From positions 806,001 through 870,000 of the forward strand of contig NZ_PGFF01000001.1 of the NCBI RefSeq assembly GCF_002797715.1: a DNA stretch of 64,000 nt. Direction: 5' to 3'. Below the pieces are notes generated by a model. It was not told the DNA's origin. It ran no database searches and saw only the letters and a list, made by a program, of their open reading frames with translations. Both the position numbers and the translations under genes were made by a program. Positions 1 through 9,977 of the stretch are shown here, piece by piece. This DNA is from Diaminobutyricimonas aerilata. Its GTDB lineage: Bacteria > Actinomycetota > Actinomycetes > Actinomycetales > Microbacteriaceae. Position 1 is the first letter of the stretch, and each line of letters starts with the position of its first letter.

Positions 1-315
1 GCGCGCGAACCGCTCGATCGGCAGCCGGTACAGGATGACGCGACGTTCCCGCGGCACCGTCGACCAGCGCTGCACGCTCGAACGGCCGGTGGGGGAGACG
101 GCGGGCATCGCGGCGACGTCGATGTGCACGTTCGCCATCTCATCCGGCCACTCATCCCGCAGGTACTCGATCGCCTGGGCGATCGCGGACTCGAAGAGGT
201 CAAGACGCGTACGCAGTGGAGGCAGGTGGGGCCCGGTGACCGACGAGCGGATGCCGCGACCGTGACGATCGCGGGATGCCGCCCGGGTCGCGGCGCGACG
301 AGCGGCTCGGGGCAT
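1..315 (-). CDS. Metallopeptidase family protein, N-terminal part (runs off window)
   Basis: Reading the minus strand from the ATG at 315 gives 105 open codons that run off the left edge. The product begins MPRAARRAATRAASR and contains the segment AIEYLRDEWPDEMANVHIDV followed by VILYRLPIERFAR. This matches my memory of the small zincin-like metallopeptidase family found beside DUF3499 in actinobacteria (M. tuberculosis Rv3259 region). The expected HExxH zinc motif would lie beyond the window edge, so it cannot be checked here. An ATG at 323 is in another frame. The gene is divergent from the DUF3499 gene, with 43 bp between starts. Family assignment is by pattern and synteny; catalytic activity is unproven. 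Confidence 0.72.
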   Translation of the reverse strand, partial: MPRAARRAATRAASRDRHGRGIRSSVTGPHLPPLRTRLDLFESAIAQAIEYLRDEWPDEMANVHIDVAAMPAVSPTGRSSVQRWSTVPRERRVILYRLPIERFAR

Positions 316-358
316 GTCGCCATCCTAGGCCGCGCGTCGAGCGGATAGTCTGACTCCG

Positions 359-568
359 ATGAGTTCCCGGCCGTGCAGCAAAGTGGCGTGCACCAACGAC
401 GCCGTGAACACCCTCACCTACGACTACGCGGACTCGATGGCCGTGCTGGGGCCCCTCGCTCCCTCGGCCGAACCGCACAGTTACGATCTGTGCGAGAAGC
501 ACTCGCAGCGGCTGTCGCCCCCGCAGGGCTGGCACGTCGTCCGTCACGTCGTCGTAGGGGAAGTATGA
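359..568 (+). CDS. DUF3499 family small protein
   Basis: A 69-residue protein starting MSSRPCSKVACTNDAVNT and ending HVVRHVVVGEV. Two cysteines at residues 6 and 11 and a later LCEKH motif suggest a small zinc-binding fold (inference). The family is known from actinobacteria, where it sits next to phosphomannomutase (Rv3258c beside Rv3257c); no biochemical role is established that I know of. Its TGA overlaps the ATG of the next gene by 3 bp (ATGA), which implies translational coupling with manB. The start follows directly from the divergent promoter region shared with the metallopeptidase gene. Confidence 0.82.
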   Translation: MSSRPCSKVACTNDAVNTLTYDYADSMAVLGPLAPSAEPHSYDLCEKHSQRLSPPQGWHVVRHVVVGEV

Positions 569-1968
569 GCATCGATCTCGCACCATTCGTGAAGAGCTAC
601 GACGTGCGGGGTCTCGTCGGGTCGCAGCTGACGAGCGAGGTGGTCGAGGCTCTCTCAGCGGCATTCGTCGACGAACTGGGCGCCGCCGGAACGGACGTCG
701 TCGTCGGTCACGACATGCGCGACTCGAGCCCCGAGTTCGCGTCGGCGTTCTCGCGGGGCGCCCGCGCCCGCGGTGCGAACGTCGTCTCCATCGGGCTGTG
801 CTCGACGGACGAGACGTACTTCGCGAGCGGCACCTTCCAGGCTCCCGCCGCGATGTTCACCGCATCCCACAACCCGGCGACCTACAACGGCATCAAGTTC
901 AGCAGGGCCGGTGCCCAGGGCATCAGCTTCGACACGGGGCTCAAGGCCATCCGCGACCGCGCGCAGGCGTACCTCGACGGCGGGCTCGACCGCGTGGAGC
1001 AGGAGGGTACGCACCGCGAGGTCGACGTGCTCGCCGATTACGCCGCGTACCTGCGGTCGCTCGTCGACCTCTCGGGCATCCGGCCGATCAGAGTCGTCGT
1101 GGATGCGGGCAACGGCATGGGCGGCATGACGGTGCCCGCCGTGCTCGGCGAGGCGGCCGGTCTGCCGGCGCTGCCGATCGAGATCGTGCCGATGTACTTC
1201 GAGCTCGACGGCACGTTCCCGAACCACGAGGCGAACCCCCTCGAGCCGAAGAACATCGTCGACCTGCAGAAGGCCGTCATCGAGCACGGCGCCGACCTCG
1301 GGCTCGCCTTCGACGGCGACGCCGACCGCTGCTTCGTCGTGGACGAGAAGGGTGCCGCGGTCACCCCGAGCGCGGTCGCGGCGATCGTCGCACTGCGCGA
1401 GATCACCCGCGTGCAGGCGCAGAACCCGGACGAACACATCCGCGTCATCCACAACCTCATCACCTCGCTCGCGGTGCCCGAGACGATCGAGCGCGCCGGT
1501 GCGGAGCCGCTGCGCACGCGCGTCGGCCATTCGTTCATCAAGGACGAGATGAAGGCGAGCGGCGCCATCTTCGGCGGGGAGCACTCCGCGCACTACTACT
1601 TCCGCGACTTCTGGGGTGCGGACAACGGCATGCTCGCCGCGATGCACCTGCTCGCGGAGTTCGGATCGCAGTCCGAGCCGCTCTCGAGCCTCGCCGACCG
1701 CTTCTCGCCCTACCCGATGAGCGGCGAGATCAACTCGACCGTCGAGGACATCCCGGCCGCGTACGCCCGCATCGTCGACGCGTTCGCGCACGAGGAGATG
1801 GACGAGCTCGACGGTCTCACCGTGCGCGGCGAGCAGGACGGCGTCTTCTGGTGGTTCAACGTGCGTCCCAGCAACACGGAGCCGTTGTTGCGCCTCAACG
1901 CCGAAGCCGCGACCCGCGAGGTCATGGAGTCGGTGCGCGACCGCGTGCTCGCGCTCATCCGCGCCTGA
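565..1968 (+). CDS. manB: Phosphomannomutase/phosphoglucomutase
   Basis: A 467-residue alpha-D-phosphohexomutase that interconverts mannose-6-P and mannose-1-P (or the glucose equivalents), supplying GDP-mannose for envelope glycans. The catalytic phosphoserine motif TASHNP has Ser at residue 101. The magnesium loop DGDADR begins at residue 250. The sugar-binding GGEHSAHYYFRDF and the C-terminal phosphate loop RPSNTEPLLRLNAE are both intact. I chose the ATG at 565 because it overlaps the DUF3499 stop and gives the standard N-terminus (SIDLAPFVKSYDVRG); the longer open frame upstream is shadow. Length is typical. The order metallopeptidase-DUF3499-phosphomannomutase is conserved in actinobacteria. 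Mannose versus glucose preference cannot be read from the sequence. Confidence 0.93.
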   Translation: MSIDLAPFVKSYDVRGLVGSQLTSEVVEALSAAFVDELGAAGTDVVVGHDMRDSSPEFASAFSRGARARGANVVSIGLCSTDETYFASGTFQAPAAMFTASHNPATYNGIKFSRAGAQGISFDTGLKAIRDRAQAYLDGGLDRVEQEGTHREVDVLADYAAYLRSLVDLSGIRPIRVVVDAGNGMGGMTVPAVLGEAAGLPALPIEIVPMYFELDGTFPNHEANPLEPKNIVDLQKAVIEHGADLGLAFDGDADRCFVVDEKGAAVTPSAVAAIVALREITRVQAQNPDEHIRVIHNLITSLAVPETIERAGAEPLRTRVGHSFIKDEMKASGAIFGGEHSAHYYFRDFWGADNGMLAAMHLLAEFGSQSEPLSSLADRFSPYPMSGEINSTVEDIPAAYARIVDAFAHEEMDELDGLTVRGEQDGVFWWFNVRPSNTEPLLRLNAEAATREVMESVRDRVLALIRA

Positions 1969-2005
1969 CCCGCCGCCTCCGCCGTTCCCGCGCCGGGCGC
2001 GGGTC

Positions 2006-2066
2006 GGTTTCCCGTCAGTAGGCGCCCCTTCGGCGGCGCTTGAAGGGCGTCTACTGACGGGAAACC
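2006..2066. repeat. Palindromic intergenic element, copy 1
   Basis: A 16-bp arm GGTTTCCCGTCAGTAG at 2006-2021 is the exact reverse complement of 2051-2066. The inner parts continue as an imperfect CGCCC/GGGCG stem around a GC-rich loop. A near-identical element lies at 7636-7694, so this is a dispersed repeat and not just a terminator. It lies in the 165-bp gap between manB and ahcY, where it could also stop manB transcription. No coding potential is seen in the gap. Confidence 0.8.
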
Positions 2067-2133
2067 GCTCGACGCGGACCGGCATCCGCCGGTGCCCCGG
2101 GCGCGACGCAGCGGCGGGTGGGACAATGGGCGC

Positions 2134-3585
<1,452 letters not shown>

Positions 3586-3587
3586 TC

Positions 3588-3632
3588 GGGTTCTCGATAC
3601 GGCGGGCTCCGCCGCGCCTACTCGACCAGCGG
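3588..3632. repeat. REP-like palindromic element (tctcgatac ... tactcgacc)
   Basis: Directly after ahcY lies ttctcgatac, a GC-rich core (ggcgggctccgccgcgcc), then tactcgaccagcg. The TCGA ends face each other around an imperfect GC palindrome. I recall very similar 'ctcgatac...tactcgacc' intergenic elements in many Microbacteriaceae genomes, usually between converging genes, as here (ahcY and the RDD gene converge). It may act as a bidirectional terminator. Only this one copy is seen in the window. Confidence 0.5.
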
Positions 3633-3648
3633 GGGCGGCGACCCCGCG

Positions 3649-4506
3649 TCAGCCGCGGTCGGGGAAGCCGTGCGGCATCCCGCCGAGTGTGGGGGAGAGG
3701 CGCTCGAGGTGCGAGTGCTGTCCGCTGAGGGCCACCGACTCGCGCTCGCGCCGCAGCGCGGACACTCCGGCGAGCAGCAGCTCCGGGTCGGCCTCCGGCA
3801 CGGGTGAGACGAACGCGGCCGCTTCGCTGGCCAGATCGCGGGCGAGACGTGCGCGGGCCTCGGGCGACATGGACGCGGCCTGCCCGAGGAACGTGGCGAT
3901 CCGACGGGCCAGCGGATCGGGCATCCGTGCCACGTCCGCCGTCTGCGCCCACTGCTGCAGCGGCACCGGGACTCCGTAGACCGGCGGGTCCGTCTTCGGC
4001 AGCCGCTCGTGTTGCGCGTAGGTGCCGGCGAGCAGGTCGCCCAACCGCTTCGCGCGCGGGTTGAGCAGACCGGACAGCGCGGCGAAGCCGCCGAGGCTGA
4101 AATACACCTCGAGCACGCCGGTCAACGCACGGATGAACGCGTGCCGGAACCCGATCGGTCCGCCGTCGTCGCGCACGATGCGCGCCCCGATCACGACCTT
4201 GCCGATCGAGCGCCCGTGGGTCGTGAGTTCGACGGCGGTGGGGATGACGACGATGCAGACCACGAGCGTGGCGAGCGAGATCGCGGCGGCGGCCGCCGGG
4301 TCGATGCCGAGCGCGTCGACGAGCTGGGCGATGAAGAACAGCAGCACGAGGTAGAGCGCGATGTAGGCGAGGAAGTCGATGATCGCGCCGGCCGCGCGCA
4401 GCACGAAACCGGTCGGGCGGAGGTCGAGGCCGACGGCCTCGCCGGTCATGAGCTCGTTCTGCTCCTCCACGTGGTCGACGATGTCGGGCGCGGACGGGCG
4501 GGCCAT
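3649..4506 (-). CDS. RDD family membrane protein
   Basis: A 285-residue protein. The first 160 residues form the RDD domain: an early LRPTGFVLRAAGAIIDFLAY, two long hydrophobic segments (about residues 35-65 and 75-100), then GRSIGKVVIGARIVRDDG and a third segment after GFRHAFIRALTG. The C-terminal 120 residues are soluble and polar, with an alpha-helical look (AARIATFLGQAASMSPEARARLARDLASEAAAF). RDD proteins are poorly understood; some affect ion or osmotic stress. It is divergent from the SpoIIM-like gene, 16 bp apart start to start. In many actinobacteria the pair lies next to the DUF58/MoxR genes, as here. Confidence 0.85.
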   Translation of the reverse strand: MARPSAPDIVDHVEEQNELMTGEAVGLDLRPTGFVLRAAGAIIDFLAYIALYLVLLFFIAQLVDALGIDPAAAAAISLATLVVCIVVIPTAVELTTHGRSIGKVVIGARIVRDDGGPIGFRHAFIRALTGVLEVYFSLGGFAALSGLLNPRAKRLGDLLAGTYAQHERLPKTDPPVYGVPVPLQQWAQTADVARMPDPLARRIATFLGQAASMSPEARARLARDLASEAAAFVSPVPEADPELLLAGVSALRRERESVALSGQHSHLERLSPTLGGMPHGFPDRG

Positions 4507-4522
4507 GCGATCATCTAAGCAG

Positions 4523-5518
4523 ATGGACCTCGACGCCTATTCCGCCGCCCACCGCGATGAGTGGGAGCGTCTGGCGCGCCTGTCGCACGCGCGACGGCAC
4601 ACCGGTCGCGAAGCGGACGAGCTCATCGACCTCTACCAGGCGGGGGCGACCCAGCTGTCGGCGATCAAGACGACTGCGGGCAGTTCGGTGCAGGGGGACC
4701 GTCTCTCGCTCGCCCTCTCGCGGGCGCGCCTGCGGTTCGCCGGCACGGGCACGAACGTGCTGCGTCAGCTCACCGTGTTCTACGGGCTCCAGCTGCCGGC
4801 CGCGCTGTACCGCATCCGCTGGCTCTCGATCATGACGGCGATCGCGACGCTCGTCGTCGGCACGCTCTACGCCGTGTGGATCGCGACCGATCCGCGGGTG
4901 CTCGCGAACATCGGGTCGGAGGAGGAGCTGCGGAGCTACGCCGAGCAGCAGTTCGTCTCCTACTACTCCGACAACCCGGAGGGCTCGTTCGCGGGTCAGG
5001 TGTGGACGAACAACGCCTGGATCGCCGCGCAGTGCGTCGCCTTCGGCATCACCGGACTGTGGGTGCCCTACGCGCTGTTTCAGAACGCGCAAGGAGTGGG
5101 GCAGGCCGCGGGCATCATGGCGGAGTACGGGCGGCTGGACCACTTCTTCCTCTACATCGCGCCGCACGGACAGCTCGAGCTCTACTGCATCTTCGTCGCG
5201 GCCGCGGCGGGGCTCATGATCTTCTGGGCGTGGATCGCCCCGGGCGCCCGCACCCGCTCGCAAGCGCTTGCCGAAGACGGCCGCGCGTTGTTCACCGTCG
5301 CGATCGGTCTCGCCCTCGCCCTGCTGGTGTCGGGTGTCATCGAGGGGTACGTCACCCGCCAGGACTGGCCGTGGCCGATCAAGATCGGCATCGGCACGAT
5401 CGCGCTCGGCGCGTTCCTCGCCTACCAGTGGATCGTGGGCGGGCGCGCCTATCGAGCCGGTCAGACCGGCGACCTCGAGGAGTTCGAGGGCGGCGCGCGG
5501 CGCCTCGTCGCCGGATGA
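4523..5518 (+). CDS. Stage II sporulation protein M-like (SpoIIM) membrane protein
   Basis: A 331-residue polytopic membrane protein. A soluble N-terminus (MDLDAYSAAHRDEWERLARL) precedes several hydrophobic segments from about residue 105 onward; the loop ARLRFAGTGTNVLRQLTVFYGLQLP comes before the first segment. This is the SpoIIM/DUF95 family, which in sporulating bacilli helps peptidoglycan remodelling. In non-sporulating actinobacteria it travels with RDD, DUF58 and MoxR proteins and its role is unknown. I took the ATG at 4523 because it follows the divergent RDD start closely; 48 upstream codons are antisense to RDD and not credible. It ends 48 bp before the Fur-type gene. Confidence 0.85.
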   Translation: MDLDAYSAAHRDEWERLARLSHARRHTGREADELIDLYQAGATQLSAIKTTAGSSVQGDRLSLALSRARLRFAGTGTNVLRQLTVFYGLQLPAALYRIRWLSIMTAIATLVVGTLYAVWIATDPRVLANIGSEEELRSYAEQQFVSYYSDNPEGSFAGQVWTNNAWIAAQCVAFGITGLWVPYALFQNAQGVGQAAGIMAEYGRLDHFFLYIAPHGQLELYCIFVAAAAGLMIFWAWIAPGARTRSQALAEDGRALFTVAIGLALALLVSGVIEGYVTRQDWPWPIKIGIGTIALGAFLAYQWIVGGRAYRAGQTGDLEEFEGGARRLVAG

Positions 5519-5566
5519 GTCGCGTCGTGTTCGGCGTGTTGTTTTGAGCCGTTCACGATTGACTGC

Positions 5567-6046
5567 TTGACTCGGGTCGTGCCCGAGCTCGTCGACGAAC
5601 TACGCGCCGGCGGACTCAAGGTCACGGCCGGTCGCGTCGCGGTGCTGCGCGCGCTCGAGTCGCACCCGCACTCCGACGCCGAAGAGGTGCTCGCCGCCGT
5701 CGTCGACGAGGTGCGCGGCATCTCGGTGCAGTCGGTGCACAACGTGCTCGCCGACCTCACCCGCGCCGGACTCGTCCGCCGCATCGAACCCGCCCGGTCC
5801 GCCGCTCGGTACGAGCGGCGCGTGGGCGACAACCACCACCACGTCGTGTGCACCGGGTGCGGTGCCATCACCGACGTCGACTGCGTCGTCGGTCACGCGC
5901 CCTGCCTGCATCCCTCGGATGCGGCGGGCTACGTGATCGATGTCGCCGAAGTGATCTTCTGGGGGCGCTGCGCCGCGTGCGCGTCGACCCCGGCAGCCAC
6001 CGCGGACCGCGGTGGAGCAACACCGACACAACGAGGAGATTCGTGA
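5567..6046 (+). CDS. Fur family transcriptional repressor (PerR/FurA type)
   Basis: About 155-159 residues: an N-terminal winged helix ([30 protein letters not shown]), then the Fur dimer/metal domain with [12 protein letters not shown] and, near the end, GRCAACA. The two CxxC pairs are the structural zinc site. Placement directly ahead of catalase, with a GTGA overlap, mirrors furA-katG in mycobacteria and argues for a peroxide-sensing repressor that controls its own operon (inference). The start is uncertain: TTG at 5567 or GTG at 5579, neither with a strong ribosome site. Two TTGACT hexamers at 5559 and 5567 lie upstream in a locally AT-richer stretch. Confidence 0.88.
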   Translation: MTRVVPELVDELRAGGLKVTAGRVAVLRALESHPHSDAEEVLAAVVDEVRGISVQSVHNVLADLTRAGLVRRIEPARSAARYERRVGDNHHHVVCTGCGAITDVDCVVGHAPCLHPSDAAGYVIDVAEVIFWGRCAACASTPAATADRGGATPTQRGDS

Positions 6047-7554
6047 CCGACCCCACGACGACCAACAGCGGAGCCCCCGTCGCGAGCGACCAGCACTCGC
6101 AGAGCGTGGGCGCCGACGGCGCCATCGTGCTGACCGACCACTACCTGGTGGAGAAGCTCGCGCAGTTCAACCGCGAGCGCGTGCCGGAGCGCGTCGTGCA
6201 CGCGAAGGGCGGCGGGGCGTTCGGCCGGTTCGAGACCACCGGCGACGTGAGTGCCTACACCCGCGCGGCGCTCTTCCAGCCCGGTGTCGAGACCGAGGTG
6301 CTCGTGCGCTTCTCGTCGGTCGCCGGCGAGCAGGGCAGCCCCGACACCTGGCGCGACCCGCGCGGGTTCGCCGTGAAGTTCTACACGAGCGAGGGCAACT
6401 ACGACCTCGTCGGCAACAACACCCCCGTGTTCTTCATCAAGGACGGGATCAAGTTCCCCGACTTCATCCGCTCGCAGAAGCGCCTGCCCGGCAGCAACCT
6501 GCGCGACCACAACATGCAGTGGGACTTCTGGACGCTGCAGCCGGAGAGCGCCCACCAGGTCACCTGGCTCATGGGCGACCGCGGACTTCCCCGCTCGTGG
6601 CGCACCATGGACGGGTTCGGCTCGCACACCTACCAGTGGATCAACGCCGCCGGAGAGCGCTTCTGGGTGAAGTACCACTTCCGCACCAACCAGGGCCACG
6701 ACATCCTGACCCAGGCGGAGGCCGACCGCATCGCCGGCGAGGACGCGGACTTCCACATCCGCGACCTGTACACCGCGATCGAGCGCGGCGACCACCCGAG
6801 CTGGGACCTCTCGGTGCAGGTCATGCCCTACGAGGACGCGAAGACGTACCGCTTCAACCCGTTCGACCTCACCAAGGTGTGGCCGAAGGGCGACTACCCG
6901 CTCATCCCCGTCGGCCGGATGACGCTCGACCGCAACCCGGAGAACTACTTCGCGCAGATCGAGCAGGCCACCTTCGCGCCGTCGAACTTCGTGCCGGGCA
7001 TCGCGGCGAGCCCCGACAAGATGCTGCAGGCGCGCATCTTCAGCTACGCCGACGCGCACCGCTACCGCGTGGGCACCAACCACGCGCAGCTGCCGGTGAA
7101 CGCCCCGAAGAACGAGGTGCACTCCTACTCGAAGGACGGCGCCGGGCGGTACAGCTTCAACGCCCCGAACGTGCCGGTGTACGCGCCGAACTCGTTCGGC
7201 GGTCCGCACGCCGACCCGCAGGCGCACGGGATCGTCGAGGGGTGGCACAACGACGGGGAGCTCGTGCGCTCCGCGGCGACGCTCCACCCCGAGGACGACG
7301 ACTTCGTGCAGCCGCGCACCCTCGTGAACGAGGTGCTCGACGACGCGGCGCGTGACCGCCTCGTCGCCAACATCGTGGGTCACGTGTCGAAGGTCACCAT
7401 CCCGGAGCTGCGGGAACGCGTCGTGCAGTACTGGCGCAACGTCGACGAGACGCTCGGTGCGCGGGTGGAGGCGGGCCTGCCGCCCATCCTCGAGCCCGCC
7501 GAGACGTTCCTGCCTGCGCCGCAGTCGCAGGTGCCCGCGCCCGTCTCGCGCTGA
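6043..7554 (+). CDS. katA: Heme catalase (clade 3 type)
   Basis: A 503-residue small-subunit monofunctional catalase, which disproportionates hydrogen peroxide to water and oxygen. The distal histidine is His53 in [12 protein letters not shown], the distal Asn region reads [14 protein letters not shown], and the proximal heme ligand is Tyr335 in [14 protein letters not shown]. There is no C-terminal flavodoxin-like extension, so it is not a large-subunit type. GTG at 6043 is preferred: an AGGAG sits upstream and the GTG overlaps the Fur stop. Translation is therefore probably coupled to the repressor. A GC hairpin at 7566-7595 follows. The symbol is by family; orthology to a named katA was not tested. 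Confidence 0.93.
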   Translation: MTDPTTTNSGAPVASDQHSQSVGADGAIVLTDHYLVEKLAQFNRERVPERVVHAKGGGAFGRFETTGDVSAYTRAALFQPGVETEVLVRFSSVAGEQGSPDTWRDPRGFAVKFYTSEGNYDLVGNNTPVFFIKDGIKFPDFIRSQKRLPGSNLRDHNMQWDFWTLQPESAHQVTWLMGDRGLPRSWRTMDGFGSHTYQWINAAGERFWVKYHFRTNQGHDILTQAEADRIAGEDADFHIRDLYTAIERGDHPSWDLSVQVMPYEDAKTYRFNPFDLTKVWPKGDYPLIPVGRMTLDRNPENYFAQIEQATFAPSNFVPGIAASPDKMLQARIFSYADAHRYRVGTNHAQLPVNAPKNEVHSYSKDGAGRYSFNAPNVPVYAPNSFGGPHADPQAHGIVEGWHNDGELVRSAATLHPEDDDFVQPRTLVNEVLDDAARDRLVANIVGHVSKVTIPELRERVVQYWRNVDETLGARVEAGLPPILEPAETFLPAPQSQVPAPVSR

Positions 7555-7565
7555 GTCGCCCGCAG

Positions 7566-7595
7566 CGGCCTCGTCCTCCTCGGAGGGCGGGGCCG
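7566..7595 (+). terminator. Candidate terminator after catalase
   Basis: CGGCCTCGTCCTCC at 7566-7579 pairs with GGAGGGCGGGGCCG at 7582-7595, with two G-U pairs and a very tight loop. The sequence TTCCC follows, which is only a weak T tract. It begins 12 bp after the catalase stop. Confidence 0.5.
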
Positions 7596-7635
7596 TTCCC
7601 GTGCAGTCGGTCGGGGCCGGCGGGTGGCGCGGTCG

Positions 7636-7694
7636 GTTTTCCGTCAGTAGTCGCCCTCATCGCGGTGGCATGAGGGCGTCTACTGACGGAAAAC
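7636..7694. repeat. Palindromic intergenic element, copy 2
   Basis: The arm GTTTTCCGTCAGTAG at 7636-7650 is the exact reverse complement of 7680-7694. After one mismatch the stem continues for 9 more pairs (CGCCCTCAT with ATGAGGGCG) around the loop at 7661-7669. The outer arm matches the element at 2006-2066 at almost every base, while the loops differ. It lies between the converging catalase and DUF58 genes, where it may also serve as a bidirectional terminator. Confidence 0.8.
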
Positions 7695-7705
7695 GGATCG
7701 GGTCG

Positions 7706-9016
7706 TCAGAGGCGCCCGGCCGCCTTGAGGGCGAGGTAGCGGTCGGCGAGAGCGGGCGGCAGGTCCTGCGGGGCGCCCGTCACGACCTCCGCGCCCAGGC
7801 GGCGCAGTGAGGCGGCGACGCGCTCACGATCGAGCAGGGCGCGCTCCGCGGCGGCCGCCCGGTACACCGCGTGGCGGTCGCCGCGGTCGTTCGTGGCGTC
7901 GATCACGGCCGGGTCGGTGGGTGAGGCGACGACGACCTGGTGGGTCCGCGTGAGCTGCGGGACCGCAGCGAGCAGACTGCGGGATGCGCCGGGTGCGTCG
8001 ATCGAGGTGAGCAGCACCACGAGGGAGCGGTGGGCGGTGACGCCGCGCACGAGGGTGGGCACGGCCGCCCAGTCGGGCTCGATCAGTTCGGGCTCGATCG
8101 GCGCCATCACGTCGACCATCCGGGAGAGCAGTTCCGCGCCGGTCGCGCCTTGCACCCGACCGCGCACCCGCCGGTCGTAGACGACGAGATCGACGCGGTC
8201 TCCCGCACGGGTGGCGAGCGCCGCGAGCAGCAGGCTCGCCTCGAACGCGGTGTCCAGGCGCGGTTCGTCGGCGATGCGGGCCGCCGACGTGCGACCGGAG
8301 TCGACGACGAGCACGACCCGCCGGTCCCGCTCCGGGCGCCAGGTGCGCACCATGAGCTTCTGCGTGCCGACCCCGTCGGCTCGGCGGGCGGTCGCCCGCC
8401 AGTCGATCGATCGCACATCGTCGCCGCGTACGTACTCGCGCAGACTGTCGAACTCGGTGCCCTGCCCGCGGATCATCACGCTCGTGCGCCCGTCGAGCTC
8501 GCGAAGGCGCGCCAGACGCGAGGGCAGGTGCCGTCGCGACGCGAACGGGGGCAGCACCCGCACCGCGCCGGGCACGGCGATCGTCGCCTGCCGGGCGGCG
8601 AGACGCAGCGGACCGAACGACCGCACCGTCACGTGCGCGGCCCGCCGTTCACCGCGGCGGAACGGTGTCAGCGTCGTCGTGAGCGCACGGCGCTCGCCGG
8701 GCGGGAGGTCGAGCGGCATTCGGGACCGGCCGATCCCCGCCGATGGCGTCCACGCGTCACGCAGGATGCCGCGCACGCGGCGCCGGCCGGTGTTCGAGAC
8801 GCGGAGCACCGACGACGCGGTCTCGCCCAACCGCATCCGCGACGGCAGCTCCCGTTCGAATCGCAGCAGCCGCGGCGACCCGGCGAACGCGAGGTCGACG
8901 GCGAGCAGCAGGGCGAGCACTCCGAGCCACGCCGCCGGGAACCAGGGCGCGTCGAGCAGCACGGTCGGCACGACGCCGGCCGCGACGAGCGCGACGAACC
9001 AGCCGGAGATCGCCAC
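7706..9016 (-). CDS. DUF58 domain-containing protein
   Basis: A 436-residue protein with two N-terminal membrane segments (residues about 5-45) and the DUF58 hallmark GTEFDSLREYVRGDDVRSIDWRATAR near residues 190-215. A von Willebrand A-like tail follows (VVLVVDSGR, later VVLLTSID). DUF58 proteins travel with MoxR ATPases and are thought to be their substrates or partners in assembling envelope complexes; the exact job is unknown. The GTG start at 9016 touches the MoxR TAG stop at 9017-9019 with no gap, so the two are co-translated. It is last in the minus-strand operon 7706-12999. Confidence 0.9.
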   Translation of the reverse strand: MAISGWFVALVAAGVVPTVLLDAPWFPAAWLGVLALLLAVDLAFAGSPRLLRFERELPSRMRLGETASSVLRVSNTGRRRVRGILRDAWTPSAGIGRSRMPLDLPPGERRALTTTLTPFRRGERRAAHVTVRSFGPLRLAARQATIAVPGAVRVLPPFASRRHLPSRLARLRELDGRTSVMIRGQGTEFDSLREYVRGDDVRSIDWRATARRADGVGTQKLMVRTWRPERDRRVVLVVDSGRTSAARIADEPRLDTAFEASLLLAALATRAGDRVDLVVYDRRVRGRVQGATGAELLSRMVDVMAPIEPELIEPDWAAVPTLVRGVTAHRSLVVLLTSIDAPGASRSLLAAVPQLTRTHQVVVASPTDPAVIDATNDRGDRHAVYRAAAAERALLDRERVAASLRRLGAEVVTGAPQDLPPALADRYLALKAAGRL

Positions 9017-9973
9017 CTAGATCGGCACCTGCACCTGCTGGACGATGGAGCGCAGGATCGCGTCGGCCGAGACGCCCTCGAGTTCGGCCTCGGGTCGCAG
9101 CTGGATGCGGTGCCGCATGACCGGCAGCACCATCGCCTGCACGTGGTCGGGGGTGATCGCGTCGAACCCCTGCAGCCATGCCCACGCCTTCGAGGCGGCG
9201 AGCAGCGCGGTCGCTCCGCGGGGGCTCACGCCGAGCCGCACCGACGGGCTCGAGCGGGTGGCGCGCACGAGGTCGACCGCGTAGCCGAGCACGTCCGCAC
9301 CGGCGGTCACCCGGCGCACGGCGGCTTGCGCGTCCGCGAGCTGGGCGGCGTCGAGCACGGGGGAGACGCCGGCGCCGGCGAGGTCGCGGGGGTTGAATCC
9401 GGTGGCGTGCCGGGCGAGCACCTCGACCTCGGTCTCGCGCGCGGGGAGGTCGAGCACGAGCTTGAGCAGGAACCGGTCGAGTTGCGCCTCCGGCAGCGTG
9501 TAGGTGCCCTCGTACTCGATCGGGTTCTGCGTCGCCGCGACGAGGAACGGCACGGGCAGCGGCCGTGTCTCGCCGTCGGCCGACACCTGACGCTCCTCCA
9601 TCGCCTCGAGCAGCGCCGATTGCGTCTTCGGGGGCGTGCGGTTGATCTCGTCGGCGAGCAGGATGTTGGTGAACACCGGCCCCTCGCGGAACTCGAAGCT
9701 GCCGCTGCGCGGGTCGTAGACCGTCGACCCGGTCACGTCCCCGGGCATGAGGTCGGGCGTGAACTGCACGCGCGTCGTCTGCAGCCGGAGCGTGTGGCTG
9801 AGGGTGCGCACGAGCAGCGTCTTGGCGACGCCGGGCACCCCTTCGAGCAGCACGTGCCCGCCGGCGAGCAGGGCGATGATGAGGCCGGTGACGGCGCCAT
9901 CCTGTCCCACGACGGCCTTGCCCACCTCGCTACGCACCTGGCCGATGGCCTGCCGGAGGTCGTTGTCGGTCAT
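9017..9973 (-). CDS. MoxR family AAA+ ATPase
   Basis: A 318-residue chaperone-like AAA+ ATPase. Walker A reads GVPGVAKTLLVRTL, Walker B NILLADEINRTPPKTQSALLEAMEE, and sensor 1 lies in LVAATQNPIEYEGTYTLPEAQLDRF. The C-terminal lid carries SPRGATALLAASKAWA. MoxR proteins insert cofactors into, or remodel, vWA-domain partners; here the DUF58 protein is encoded immediately downstream with no gap. ATG at 9973 lies 4 bp after the DUF4350 stop. All catalytic motifs are intact and the length is typical. Confidence 0.95.
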   Translation of the reverse strand: MTDNDLRQAIGQVRSEVGKAVVGQDGAVTGLIIALLAGGHVLLEGVPGVAKTLLVRTLSHTLRLQTTRVQFTPDLMPGDVTGSTVYDPRSGSFEFREGPVFTNILLADEINRTPPKTQSALLEAMEERQVSADGETRPLPVPFLVAATQNPIEYEGTYTLPEAQLDRFLLKLVLDLPARETEVEVLARHATGFNPRDLAGAGVSPVLDAAQLADAQAAVRRVTAGADVLGYAVDLVRATRSSPSVRLGVSPRGATALLAASKAWAWLQGFDAITPDHVQAMVLPVMRHRIQLRPEAELEGVSADAILRSIVQQVQVPI

Positions 9974-9977
9974 GCGT

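Noticed and set aside
2006-2066. Plain Rho-independent terminator after manB
   Set aside because: There is no T tract, and the same element recurs at 7636, so dispersed repeat is the better primary label.
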